From GCA-003244245 sp050699955 (GTDB taxonomy: Bacteria > Actinomycetota > Actinomycetes > Mycobacteriales > Pseudonocardiaceae): 64,000 bases of DNA. Shown here piece after piece: positions 33,646 to 41,924 of this stretch. The notes beneath the pieces were generated by a model. That model was given only the letters and a program-made list of their open reading frames with translations. It did not search any database and was not told the origin of the DNA. The stretch covers positions 51,900 through 115,899 of the forward strand of contig JBOHGD010000007.1 in NCBI GenBank assembly GCA_050699955.1, given 5' to 3'. Position 1 is the stretch's first letter. The number at the start of each line of letters is the position of its first letter. The position numbers were made by a program, and so were the translations under genes.

Positions 33646-35081
33646 GGTGGCGTGTCCGTTGGGATGACTCCCGTGCGGGCCGACGGCCCGGCGGGCGGGC
33701 GCGTCGGCGGCGGGGAGTTCGATGGGGTGCCGTTGTCGTCGGGCCGGTGGCGGGCTGCTGCGGCCAGGACCCGGGGAGCGAACAGCGCGGTCGGGCGGGC
33801 GAGCATGCCGAGCACCTGTGCATAGGTGCTGGCGGTGGCCGGATCCTGGGTGCAGGCGGCCAGCACCCGGTCGAGATAACGGTGTTGCAGCCGCATCGCG
33901 CCGGTCACGCGCATTCCGGTCGTGGTCGGGAAGCGCAGGTCCTCCCCGGTGGACATCAGCCAGGCGTCATTGTTGCGGCGGGCCATCCGCCGCTGGAAGC
34001 GCCGGGCCAGCCCGTCGAGGTCGCCACCGGGGCGTCGGCGCCGCTGCCTGCGCAGGCAGGCGTCCAGGGTCTCGGCGGCGACGGCGGCGGTGCTGATGCC
34101 TTGACCGTAGACCGGGTTGAAGGCGCAGACCGCGTCGCCCAGCACGACGAACCGCTCCGGCCAGCGCGACATCCGCTCGTAATGCCAGAGCCGGTTCGCC
34201 GTCCCGCGATAACCGTGAATCGGGGTGACCGGCTCGGCGTCCGCGAGCACGTCGGCGATGAGCGGGTGGCGCAGGCTGCGGATGAAGGCGGCGAAACCGT
34301 CCTCGTCGGTGGGGGGCTGCTGGTCGGCAGCTCCCATCAGCCCCACCATCCACTGGGAGTCCTCGATCGGGAACAGGTAGCCGGTGCGGGACATCGACGG
34401 CGGCTTGGCGAACAGCATCGCCACCTGCCAGTCCGCACTGAACCCGGCCGGCATGCGGTAGATCCGGGCGGCGTAGCCGATGTTCGGGTCGACGTTCGTC
34501 TTCGGGGGCGTGTCGTAGCCGGCGTCGGAGAGCCAGGCCGGGGCACGGGAGCCACGCCCGCCGGCATCGACGACGAGGTCGGCGGCGAGTTCCCGGGCAG
34601 TACCGCCGGTGGTATCGAGCGGACGTAGCACCGCGCCGGTCACCTGCCGGCCGTCCTGCGAGGTGACCAGCGATGTCATGTCGTGACGGTCGAGAATGCG
34701 CACCCCCGGCACTTCCCGCAGCCGCGTGCGCACGGCCCACTCGTAGAGCGGCCGGCTGGCCGACAGCAGCGGCCACCCGGTGGCGCGCCGGTCCAGCCAG
34801 CCGGCCGGGGTCAGCATCACTCCGTCGGTGGGAAGGTGCAGCGACACCGCCCCGGCGGCCTCCAGGTCGCGGCCGTAGCCGGGGAACAGCCGCTCGATGA
34901 TCCCCTGGCCGCGGGGCAGCAGCGCGTGCAGCATGCGGCTCTGCGGGACACACCTGCGAGCTTGTGGACTGTCCGGGAGCGCGTCGCGCTCCACCACCAC
35001 GGCGTGCCCGGCATGATCACGGTGGCCGGGCGACGCACGTTCGCCCCCGGACTGGGCACTCCCATCAGGTGAACGGCTCAT
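33642..35081 (-). CDS. FAD-dependent monooxygenase-like protein lacking its N-terminal GxGxxG
   Basis: The 479-residue protein resembles geranylgeranyl reductase/phenol hydroxylase-type flavoproteins: VVVERDALPDSPQARRCVPQ, LVVDAGGRGSRAPAWL and the FAD-binding VVLGDAVCAFNPVYGQGIST (GD motif). The N-terminal Rossmann motif GxGxxG that should precede VVVERD is absent; about 30 Ser/Gly/Arg-rich residues replace it. The ATG at 35081 has a good GGGAAGGAG site. Loss of FAD binding is likely, in line with the broken hydrolase gene that follows. Confidence 0.7.
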   Translation of the reverse strand: MSRSPDGSAQSGGERASPGHRDHAGHAVVVERDALPDSPQARRCVPQSRMLHALLPRGQGIIERLFPGYGRDLEAAGAVSLHLPTDGVMLTPAGWLDRRATGWPLLSASRPLYEWAVRTRLREVPGVRILDRHDMTSLVTSQDGRQVTGAVLRPLDTTGGTARELAADLVVDAGGRGSRAPAWLSDAGYDTPPKTNVDPNIGYAARIYRMPAGFSADWQVAMLFAKPPSMSRTGYLFPIEDSQWMVGLMGAADQQPPTDEDGFAAFIRSLRHPLIADVLADAEPVTPIHGYRGTANRLWHYERMSRWPERFVVLGDAVCAFNPVYGQGISTAAVAAETLDACLRRQRRRRPGGDLDGLARRFQRRMARRNNDAWLMSTGEDLRFPTTTGMRVTGAMRLQHRYLDRVLAACTQDPATASTYAQVLGMLARPTALFAPRVLAAAARHRPDDNGTPSNSPPPTRPPAGPSARTGVIPTDTPP

Positions 35082-35319
35082 GACCGCTCCTTCCCGGAAT
35101 TGTGGCCAGGCTGCCGAGGCACCGGGGGATACCCACGGAGTGTAATCGTAAGAGAACCGGGTCTGTCCTGCTGATACTGACCAAGACCAGCCCGACCTGG
35201 TGATTCCTAACGTTCTCGGAGCTGTCACCCAGGGGTTGCGGACCCGTCCACATCCGGCGGTGTCGGCGCGGTTGTGTGCCACGATTCTGGCGTCTACTGG
35301 GGCAAGGGTGGGAGAGCGC

Positions 35320-36630
35320 ATGTTCGTCCGTCGCATCGCTGTGATCGGTTCTGGGTACGTGGGTCTGACCACCGGGGCGTGCCTGGCGTCGTTGGGGCAT
35401 CGGGTGGTGTGCGCCGACCTCGACGAGGGCAAGGTGGCGCGGCTGAACCGGGGGGAGGTGTCGATCCTGGAGCCGGGGTTGCCCGAGTTGGTGGCGCAGG
35501 GTCTGGCCGCGGGGAGGTTGCGGTTCGTGCTGGGCGCCACCGAGGCGATCGGTCACGGTCCCGACGCGGCGGAGGTGGTGTTCCTGTGTGTGCCCACCCC
35601 GATGGGCACCGGTGGGGCAGCGGATCTGGCCGCGGTGGAATCGGTGGCGACCGAGGTGCGCGAGTTGCTGCCCCCGGGGTGTGTGGTGGTGAACAAGTCG
35701 ACGGTGCCGGTGGGCACCGCGGCGCTGACCACCACGCTGCTGGGCCGCCCGGACGTGGCGGTGGTCAGCAACCCGGAGTTCCTGCGGGAGGGCTCCGCGG
35801 TGGCGGACTTCCTGACCCCGGATCGGATCGTGGTGGGCTGTGCCGCCCAGGACGCCGCCGAGCGGGTGGCGGCGCTGTACTCACGGCTGGGTGCGCCGAC
35901 GGTGCTGACCGACGCGGCCAGCGCCGAGATGGTCAAGTACGCGGCGAACTGCTTTCTGGCGATGAAGCTGTCCTACGTCAACGCGGTGGCCGAACTGTGC
36001 GAGCGGATCGGTGCCGACGTCCTCGACGTGACCGAGGGCATCGGCTACGACCGGCGAATCGGGCAGGCGTTCCTGCAGCCGGGTCCGGGCTGGGGCGGGT
36101 CGTGTCTGCCCAAGGACACCCACGCGCTGCTGCAGGTCGCCGAGGCGGCCGATTTCGACTTCGCGCTGCTGCAGGCCAGCCTGGACACCAACAGCCGCCA
36201 GCGGGTGCGGATGGTGGACAAGGTCCGCGACGCGGCCGGTGGATCGCTGGCCGGAGTGCGGATCGGGCTGCTCGGGCTGACCTTCAAGGCAGGCACCGAC
36301 GACCTGCGTGACTCCCCGGCTCTGGCCGTGGCCGGGCTGCTGGCCGCCGAGGGCGCCGACCTGATCGGCTACGACCCCGGCGTGCGGGCCGCGGTGCCCG
36401 GCGTGACCGACGATCTGCAGGTGGCCGACGACCCGCTCAAGGTCGCTTCCGGCGCCGCGGCGCTGGTGGTGCTGACCGAATGGCCCGAGTTCCGGGTGCT
36501 GGACTGGCGCCTGATGGCCGACCTAGTAGACCAGCGGATCGTGATCGACACCCGCAACCTGCTCGACCCCGACGTGCTGGGCCGGGTCGGCTTCGAGGTC
36601 CGCGGCGTCGGCCGGGGCGGCGCCCGGTGA
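35320..36630 (+). CDS. ugd: UDP-glucose 6-dehydrogenase
   Basis: The 436-residue enzyme oxidises UDP-glucose to UDP-glucuronate with two NAD+. It has the N-terminal NAD motif VIGSGYVGL, conserved EPGLPELV, SNPEFLREGSAVADFLTPDR and catalytic Cys in GWGGSCLPKDTHALL (about 258), then GLTFKAGTDDLRDSPA. ATG 35320 follows GGGAGAG. It supplies glucuronate for surface polysaccharides, consistent with the glycan locus a few kb downstream. It is divergent from the FAD enzyme gene. Confidence 0.93.
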   Translation: MFVRRIAVIGSGYVGLTTGACLASLGHRVVCADLDEGKVARLNRGEVSILEPGLPELVAQGLAAGRLRFVLGATEAIGHGPDAAEVVFLCVPTPMGTGGAADLAAVESVATEVRELLPPGCVVVNKSTVPVGTAALTTTLLGRPDVAVVSNPEFLREGSAVADFLTPDRIVVGCAAQDAAERVAALYSRLGAPTVLTDAASAEMVKYAANCFLAMKLSYVNAVAELCERIGADVLDVTEGIGYDRRIGQAFLQPGPGWGGSCLPKDTHALLQVAEAADFDFALLQASLDTNSRQRVRMVDKVRDAAGGSLAGVRIGLLGLTFKAGTDDLRDSPALAVAGLLAAEGADLIGYDPGVRAAVPGVTDDLQVADDPLKVASGAAALVVLTEWPEFRVLDWRLMADLVDQRIVIDTRNLLDPDVLGRVGFEVRGVGRGGAR

Positions 36631-36679
36631 TCGCCGGTCGCGTACCGACACTGGACGTGGCGCCGATGATCTGATCTGC

Positions 36680-36693
36680 TTAGGCTTACCTAA
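36680..36693. promoter_or_regulatory. IdeR/DmdR-type iron box before bfd
   Basis: TTAGGCTTACCTAA matches the inverted-repeat core of the actinobacterial iron box (TTAGG...CCTAA). It lies 24 bases before the bfd start, where the iron-bound repressor would cover the promoter or start region. Confidence 0.75.
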
Positions 36694-36717
36694 TCCCTTG
36701 ATGGGGGGACGGAAGCC

Positions 36718-36912
36718 ATGTACGTCTGCATCTGCGCGGCGGTGACCGAGGCTCAGGTGCGCAGGTGCATCGCCGAGGGCGCGACGACGATCGAAGATGT
36801 GGGCGACGGCTGCGCGGCGGGCACCGGGTGTGGATCTTGCGTCGAGCGGATCGCTGCTCTGCTCGGTATTCCGGCCCGCGAGCTGTGGAGCCAGCTCCCC
36901 CGCAGTGCCTGA
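36718..36912 (+). CDS. bfd: Bacterioferritin-associated ferredoxin
   Basis: The 64-residue [2Fe-2S] protein releases iron from bacterioferritin by electron transfer. Cluster ligands are visible as C4 and C6 (CIC) and C38 and C41 (CGSC), with the family length and start MYVCICAAVTE. It is preceded by an iron box and followed 115 bases later by bfr, so the two act together in iron release. Confidence 0.93.
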   Translation: MYVCICAAVTEAQVRRCIAEGATTIEDVGDGCAAGTGCGSCVERIAALLGIPARELWSQLPRSA

Positions 36913-36940
36913 ATGGCATCCCTGGCCTCACACGTTCGGT

Positions 36941-36959
36941 GCAGGGCAGCCTCACCTAC
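36941..36959. promoter_or_regulatory. Probable second iron box before bfr
   Basis: The 19 bases contain AGGGCAGCCTCACCTA, which agrees at 15 of 19 positions with the variant iron box TTAGGGCAGCCTGACCTAA seen before iron genes in related bacteria. It lies about 70 bases before the bfr start. IdeR acts as an activator of bacterioferritin in mycobacteria; the same here is inference. Confidence 0.55.
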
Positions 36960-37027
36960 GGTGACATTATTTCTCAGTCTGGGTACTGTCGGAGTATTCC
37001 TGGCCCAGATGCGAAAGGCGGTCACCT

Positions 37028-37513
37028 GTGCGTGGTGACGAAGAGGTACTCGCACTACTCAACGAGCAGCTCACCAGTGAGCTGACGGCGATCAATCAAT
37101 ACTTCCTGCATTCCAAGATGCAGGCCAACTGGGGGTTCACCAAGCTCGCCGAGCACACCAGGAAAGAGTCCATCGAGGAGATGCACCATGCGGAGCGGGT
37201 CACCGACCGCATTCTGTTCCTCGAGGGCCTGCCGAATTACCAGCGACTGTTCACGCTGCGGGTGGGCCAGACCGTGCGCGAGCAGTTCGAGGCGGACCTG
37301 GCCGTCGAGATGGAGGTTCTCCAGCGGCTTCGTCCGGGTATCGGGCTGTGCCGGGAGAAGGGCGACATCACCACCGCCAACCTCTTCGAGGACATCCTCG
37401 CCGACGAGGAGGAGCACATCGACTACCTCGAAACCAACCTGGAGCTCATCGACAAGCTCGGCGAGCAGCTCTACCTCAGCCAGCTCGTGGAGCGGCCGCC
37501 GACCAACGGCTGA
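37028..37513 (+). CDS. bfr: Bacterioferritin
   Basis: The 161-residue subunit builds the 24-mer iron-storage shell. Ferroxidase ligands E18, E51, H54, E94, E127 and H130 appear to be in place, and the haem ligand M52 is present (IEEMHHAERVTDRILFLEGL). Start GTG 37028. A probable iron box lies upstream, and bfd is the partner for iron release. Confidence 0.95.
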   Translation: MRGDEEVLALLNEQLTSELTAINQYFLHSKMQANWGFTKLAEHTRKESIEEMHHAERVTDRILFLEGLPNYQRLFTLRVGQTVREQFEADLAVEMEVLQRLRPGIGLCREKGDITTANLFEDILADEEEHIDYLETNLELIDKLGEQLYLSQLVERPPTNG

Positions 37514-37545
37514 CTCCCCTTGTGGTGTGCGACTACCGTGCCAGT

Positions 37546-37920
37546 GTGGGTGAACCTCGGCTCTTCGGCGTGGACGAGGCCCGTGCGCTGATACCCGAGG
37601 TGCGCAGGCGGGTCGGCGCCCTCGTCGTGGCGCGGGCGGATCTGGCGGAGCTGTCCTTCGACCTCGGTCATCGCAGCTGCTCTCCGCTCGGCGGGGTCGC
37701 CGAGATGAAGGCGCTGCAGGCGCGGCTGGACGAGATGCTGGAGTGGTTCCCCGGCCGGGGTATCGAGATCAAGGGGTTCGCACCGTTTCTCATCGACTTT
37801 CCCGCCGTGCAGGACGGGGTGTCGGTGCGGTGGTGCTGGCTGGAGGGCGAATCGGGGCTGGGGTGGTATCACCGGTCCGATCTCGGCATCGCGGGCCGCC
37901 GCCCACTGCCCGGCCCCTGA
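37546..37920 (+). CDS. DUF2203 domain protein
   Basis: The protein of about 124 residues begins VGEPRLFGVDEARALIPEVR and continues with an amphipathic helix and GRGIEIKGFAPFLIDFPAVQ, then VRWCWLEGESGLGWYHRSDL, the recognisable core of DUF2203. GTG 37546 is chosen because the family starts at this residue. It lies 32 bases after bfr and before a terminator, so it is the last gene of that transcript. Its biochemical role is unknown. Confidence 0.8.
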   Translation: MGEPRLFGVDEARALIPEVRRRVGALVVARADLAELSFDLGHRSCSPLGGVAEMKALQARLDEMLEWFPGRGIEIKGFAPFLIDFPAVQDGVSVRWCWLEGESGLGWYHRSDLGIAGRRPLPGP

Positions 37921-37936
37921 GCGCTTCGCGACGGGC

Positions 37937-37974
37937 GCCGCGGTGGTCCTAGGATCTGGCGATACCACCGCGGC
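37937..37974. terminator. Hairpin terminator after the DUF2203 gene
   Basis: GCCGCGGTGGT (37937-37947) pairs perfectly with ACCACCGCGGC (37964-37974) around a 16-base loop, 16 bases after the stop. It separates the bfr transcript from the acyltransferase operon. Confidence 0.65.
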
Positions 37975-37984
37975 GGTCGGCCTC

Positions 37985-38038
37985 GACGGACACCGAGGCC
38001 CTGACGGACACCGAGGCCCTGACGGACGCCGGGTGCCC
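37985..38038. repeat. 18-base tandem repeat, three units
   Basis: GACGGACACCGAGGCCCT occurs at 37985-38002 and 38003-38020, followed by a diverged third unit. It sits directly before the GTG of the 80-residue gene, in its leader. Confidence 0.75.
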
Positions 38039-38049
38039 TGGAGGATGCC

Positions 38050-38292
38050 GTGGACCATCGCGACCTGGTCGTCGCCGGGGTCGCCGCGCTCGTGACGGTG
38101 GTCAGCTGGTCGGCCGCGATCAGCTATGACGCCGGGCAGCGCGAGGCTGACTCGCACTCGCAGGGCCAGCTCTGGGCGCAGCTGAACCAGCCCACCGCCG
38201 CCGAATGCAAGGACGAGATGCTGCGGATCAGTGGCCCGCAGATCAGTGGCGTGGCGTGGCTGGATGGCTGTCTCACAGGTGTGAACCCCTGA
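38050..38292 (+). CDS. Small membrane protein, 80 aa
   Basis: An N-terminal membrane segment (LVVAGVAALVTVVSWSAAIS) is followed by about 50 outside residues with two Cys (AAECKDEMLRISGP, GVAWLDGCLTGVNP) that could form a disulphide. It ends two bases before the acyltransferase start, so it belongs to that operon. I do not recognise it; an accessory role in glycan acylation is a guess from position. Confidence 0.6.
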   Translation: MDHRDLVVAGVAALVTVVSWSAAISYDAGQREADSHSQGQLWAQLNQPTAAECKDEMLRISGPQISGVAWLDGCLTGVNP

Positions 38293-38294
38293 CC

Positions 38295-39467
38295 GTGCTC
38301 ACCGATCCCAGTGCCGGGCCCCGGCCACATCCGGGCAAGACCCGGATCGTGTTCATCGACATCGGACGCGGACTGGCTGCGCTGCTGGTCGTCTACAGCC
38401 ACATCTACGTGGTGTGGATGCGGCTGGACCACGGGATCTCCTCGCCGGTGACCGACGCGGTGTCCGCGGCCGTCACCAGGCCGCTGCACCTCGTCGGCCA
38501 GGACCTGGGGCAACTCGGCGTGCCGTTCTTCTTCCTGGCAAGCGGGTTCGTGGTGACGCCGATGGCGCTGCGGCAGGGGCATGCCCGCTTCGCGGTGAAC
38601 CGGATCTTCCGGATCTACCCGCTGCTCGCGGTCGTGATCGGGCTGGCGGCCGCTGCGATGCTGCTCGGACTGAGCCCGATCAAGACCGGCCCGGTGGGCG
38701 TCGTGACCCCGATGACCGTGCTGACCAACATCACGCTGGTCAACTACGTGGTGTCTCCCCAGATGGTGCTGCTCGGGGTGACCTGGACGCTGGCCGTCGA
38801 GATCATCTGCTATCTGCTGATCATCCTGCTGCTGCCGGTGTTCCGCCGGGCCACCTGGCTGGCCATCGCGATCCAGCTGATGCTGATCGAGGTCATCATG
38901 GTCGCCCACGGCGACTTCGGCCCGAGCTACGCCCAGTTCGCCTTCTGCATGGCGTTGACCACGATGCCGATCATGGGCCAGATCATCTGGGCCGGCTACA
39001 CCGGACGCATTCCCCGCTGGGTCGCGGCCGGGTACATCGGCGTCGCCTGGTGGATGTTCATCTGGGCGAAGGATCATGAGGTCGGCCATGTCGACGCCGG
39101 TTACCCGACGGCGGTCGTACTCGCTGTCCTGCTGTTCCTGGTGGGCCTGTCCGGTGAGTCGTACCTGCGGGAGCGGCGCGCGTGGACGGTTCTGTCCGAA
39201 CGTACGTACTCGATCTATCTGATGCACGGCATCACCGTCTTCATCGTGCTCGACGCGCTGTATCGGCTGGTGCCGTTGTGGATCGCGGTGGTGGTCGCGC
39301 TGGGGGTGACGGCCGGTGCCGCCGAGCTCTCCTACCGGCTGGTGGAGCGGCCCGCGCGGTTGCTGGGGCGCTCGCTGACCCGGGGTCCGCGCTCGGCCAC
39401 GGGGCGCCACCGGGCATCCGCCGTGGCGGCACCCGAACCGGCTGTCACCGTCCGGCTACACTCGTGA
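38295..39467 (+). CDS. Acyltransferase-3 family membrane protein
   Basis: The 390-residue protein has about ten membrane segments and moves acyl groups across the membrane onto glycans. The catalytic R-X10-H motif is intact (R25...H36 in RGLAALLVVYSHIYVVW). The GQLGVPFFFLASGFVVTPMA and the late SERTYSIYLMHGITVF are typical. GTG start at 38295, two bases after the small membrane protein; stop overlaps the AlgX-like gene (GTGA). The pair resembles acyltransferase plus SGNH-partner O-acetylation systems. Confidence 0.88.
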   Translation: MLTDPSAGPRPHPGKTRIVFIDIGRGLAALLVVYSHIYVVWMRLDHGISSPVTDAVSAAVTRPLHLVGQDLGQLGVPFFFLASGFVVTPMALRQGHARFAVNRIFRIYPLLAVVIGLAAAAMLLGLSPIKTGPVGVVTPMTVLTNITLVNYVVSPQMVLLGVTWTLAVEIICYLLIILLLPVFRRATWLAIAIQLMLIEVIMVAHGDFGPSYAQFAFCMALTTMPIMGQIIWAGYTGRIPRWVAAGYIGVAWWMFIWAKDHEVGHVDAGYPTAVVLAVLLFLVGLSGESYLRERRAWTVLSERTYSIYLMHGITVFIVLDALYRLVPLWIAVVVALGVTAGAAELSYRLVERPARLLGRSLTRGPRSATGRHRASAVAAPEPAVTVRLHS

Positions 39468-40762
39468 CGGTGCCTGGGCAGCAGGAGCGGCCGTGGCCGA
39501 TCACGGTTCACGAGGCCTGGCTGCCCGAAGAGCATCCCCTGCACCGGCCCAGACACGGTGGACGGCAGCGAGTGGCGCTGGCCGCCGCGGCGGTCTTCTT
39601 CCTGACGCCGGTCCTCGCCCTCGGGGTGGGGGTGCGTCCGGCGAAGTTCGAGAACCGTGCGTTGACCCCCGCCCCCTCGATCTCATCCGGTTGGGGCTTC
39701 TTCACCGGTTTGGCCGCCTGGGCCACTGACGAGCTTCCGTTCCGGGACGTGGCCGTGCGGTTCAACGATCGGCTCAGCCGGGACGTGTTCGGTGAGTCGT
39801 CGCTGGTGGACAACAGGAGACCGGCGTCGGGACCGGTGGTAGCGCCGGTCGCACCGCCGGCCGCCGCCGATGTTCAACTTCCCGTGGCCGGTTATCCCAA
39901 GGTGATCGAGGGCACCGACGGCTGGCTCTACTACGGCTACGACGTGGAGGGCAAGTGCGCACCGCTGCGCCCCCTGGACGATGTGCTGCGCGGGCTGGGG
40001 CGACTGCGAGCGGCCGTCGAGGCATCGGGGCGCCGGTTCGTCCTCGTCGTCGCCCCGGACAAGACCACGGTGGTCCCGGAGCACCTGCCGGGGTCGTTCA
40101 TCGGACGGCAGTGTGCCCAGGCGCGGAGTGCGCAGTTCTGGCACCGGATGAACACCGAGGCCGATGCGATCGACCTGCGACCGGCACTCGGTGCGCTGGC
40201 CAAGGCAGGCGTGCCCGTCTTCAACAAGCTCGACACGCACTGGACCGATGCCGGGTCGCTGACCATGGTGCGGGCCCTGGCGGATACCGTCACGCCGGGA
40301 GTCAGCCGGTCGTGGCGAGTGGAACCGGCGGGTCAGCGGCCCCTCGATGCGGATCTGCCCCGGCTGCTCGGACGTAGCGGCACGGATCAGGTCCCGATGT
40401 ACTCACTGGCGCCCGACGGGCAGCGGGATCGCACCGGCCCCTACCTCGGCCACATGCGCACGCCGTATCACTTCGGGTCCGCGCCGACCAGCGGCATGGT
40501 GCGCACCCCGGTGTCGATGGTGACCGACTCGTTCTCCCTGCCGGCCAGCCGCTACCTGGGTGCGGCGTTCAGCGATCTGACCGCGGTCTACTACGAGACG
40601 GCCGATACCAATCTCGACGAGGTCGCCAACGTGCTGGCGAGCGGGAAAGTAGTGATCTTCGAGGTGGTGGAGCGCGATCTGGCGGGTGGTCTGCCGCACC
40701 TGCTCGACGATGCCGCGATCGATCACGTCGCCGCGGTGCTCAAGGCCCGGCCGGTGAACTGA
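39464..40762 (+). CDS. AlgX/AlgJ-like SGNH-type O-acetyltransferase protein
   Basis: The 432-residue protein has one N-terminal membrane anchor (VALAAAAVFFLTPVLALGVG) and an exported catalytic domain. Family motifs are EGTDGWLYYGYDVEGKC, VAPDKTTVVPEHLPG, the catalytic KLDTHWTDAGSLT (about 253-265) and VTDSFSLPASR where AlgX has GDS(F/Y). It should take acyl groups delivered by the upstream acyltransferase-3 and place them on an extracellular polysaccharide. The 3' end overlaps the convergent acyltransferase by 23 bases. Confidence 0.85.
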   Translation: MTVPGQQERPWPITVHEAWLPEEHPLHRPRHGGRQRVALAAAAVFFLTPVLALGVGVRPAKFENRALTPAPSISSGWGFFTGLAAWATDELPFRDVAVRFNDRLSRDVFGESSLVDNRRPASGPVVAPVAPPAAADVQLPVAGYPKVIEGTDGWLYYGYDVEGKCAPLRPLDDVLRGLGRLRAAVEASGRRFVLVVAPDKTTVVPEHLPGSFIGRQCAQARSAQFWHRMNTEADAIDLRPALGALAKAGVPVFNKLDTHWTDAGSLTMVRALADTVTPGVSRSWRVEPAGQRPLDADLPRLLGRSGTDQVPMYSLAPDGQRDRTGPYLGHMRTPYHFGSAPTSGMVRTPVSMVTDSFSLPASRYLGAAFSDLTAVYYETADTNLDEVANVLASGKVVIFEVVERDLAGGLPHLLDDAAIDHVAAVLKARPVN

Positions 40763-41924
40763 CCCCGGCCACCGCGGGCGACTGCCCGGCCGGGTTCGTC
40801 GTGGCGGTGTGGCGGGGCCGGCGCAGCAGCATCCGGGCCAGCCGTTGTGACGGCCGCTCCACCAGCCGGTAGTTCAGGTCCGCCACCACGACGACCACCA
40901 GGATCCCGCCCGCCACCGCCACCACCAGCGGCGTCACCGGCAGCAGCAGATCCATCACCGGGAACGCCACCAGCCCGTGCACGAGGTAGATCGAGTAGCT
41001 GCGGTCGGCGAGGAACGCCATCGGCCTGCTCAGCCGCAGCCTCGGTTCGGCCAGTAGCCCGATGAGGAATATCAGCAGGGCGATCACCGCGGTCAGCTCG
41101 TAGGCGTCGTCGATCCGACCCATCTCGCGGCTGCCCGCCCACACGTAGAGCAGCCACGTGGTGATGCCCAGCGCCACGCCTGCCCACAGTGGGGCCCGCC
41201 TGCTCCACACCGCCCAGACGATCTGCCCGAGCAGTAGCACGGGCAGGTAGGAGAACGAGACGGCGAACAGGAACCAGTGCGCTCCGCCCTGTCTTGCGGT
41301 CAGCACCACCACCCAGACGAGGAGCAGTTCGAGGGCGATCGCCGCCGGGACAGCACGGCGCAGTAGCGGCAGGATCAGGAAGGTGAGGCCATAGAAGATC
41401 ATCTCGATGATCAAGGTCCAGGCCACCCCGATCAGGACGACCTGTGGCACCAGCAGGTAGTTCACCAATGTGGCGTTGGTGAGCATGGTGACCGGGGTGA
41501 TGGTGGCGTCCTGACCCGTGGTCAGGGGCTGTAGTCCGAAAGTGATCAGGGCGGTGCACAGCACGACCGCGACGGCGAGTGGCGGGTAGATCCGCAACAG
41601 CCGCTTCACGGCGAACTCGCGGTGCCGTTGCCGGACCCCGGTATGGGTGATGATGAAGCCGCTGACCAGGAAGAACAGCACGACTCCGAGATGAGCGAAG
41701 TTCTGCGTGAGGTGTAGTGGGATACGGAAGACGCGGTCGATCACGCCGACCACGGGGGTGCTGATGTGGTGGCTGGGCAACCACAGCCCCACAATGTGGC
41801 CGTACACCACGACCGAGGCGGCCACGGCGCGGAACATCTCCAGCACCACGAAGCGCCCGCGCCGGGGGCTCCCGGTGTTCTCGGTGGTGGCCGCGTCACC
41901 GGGCGGCGCGGCCGGGCCACTCAA
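40740..41924 (-). CDS. Acyltransferase-3 family membrane protein
   Basis: The 394-residue protein has about ten membrane segments and an intact R-X10-H catalytic motif (R32...H43 in RAVAASVVVYGHIVGLW). Further family features are HLGVVLFFLVSGFIITHTGV and ADRSYSIYLVHGLVAFPV. It is the last gene of the minus-strand operon that begins at 47967; its ATG overlaps the stop of the preceding acyltransferase gene. The substrate is presumably the glycan or glycolipid made by the giant glycosyltransferase. Confidence 0.88.
   Translation of the reverse strand: MSGPAAPPGDAATTENTGSPRRGRFVVLEMFRAVAASVVVYGHIVGLWLPSHHISTPVVGVIDRVFRIPLHLTQNFAHLGVVLFFLVSGFIITHTGVRQRHREFAVKRLLRIYPPLAVAVVLCTALITFGLQPLTTGQDATITPVTMLTNATLVNYLLVPQVVLIGVAWTLIIEMIFYGLTFLILPLLRRAVPAAIALELLLVWVVVLTARQGGAHWFLFAVSFSYLPVLLLGQIVWAVWSRRAPLWAGVALGITTWLLYVWAGSREMGRIDDAYELTAVIALLIFLIGLLAEPRLRLSRPMAFLADRSYSIYLVHGLVAFPVMDLLLPVTPLVVAVAGGILVVVVVADLNYRLVERPSQRLARMLLRRPRHTATTNPAGQSPAVAGVSSPAGP

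Noticed and set aside
37985..38038. Short tandem repeat considered as a CRISPR
   Set aside because: The units are contiguous with no spacers.
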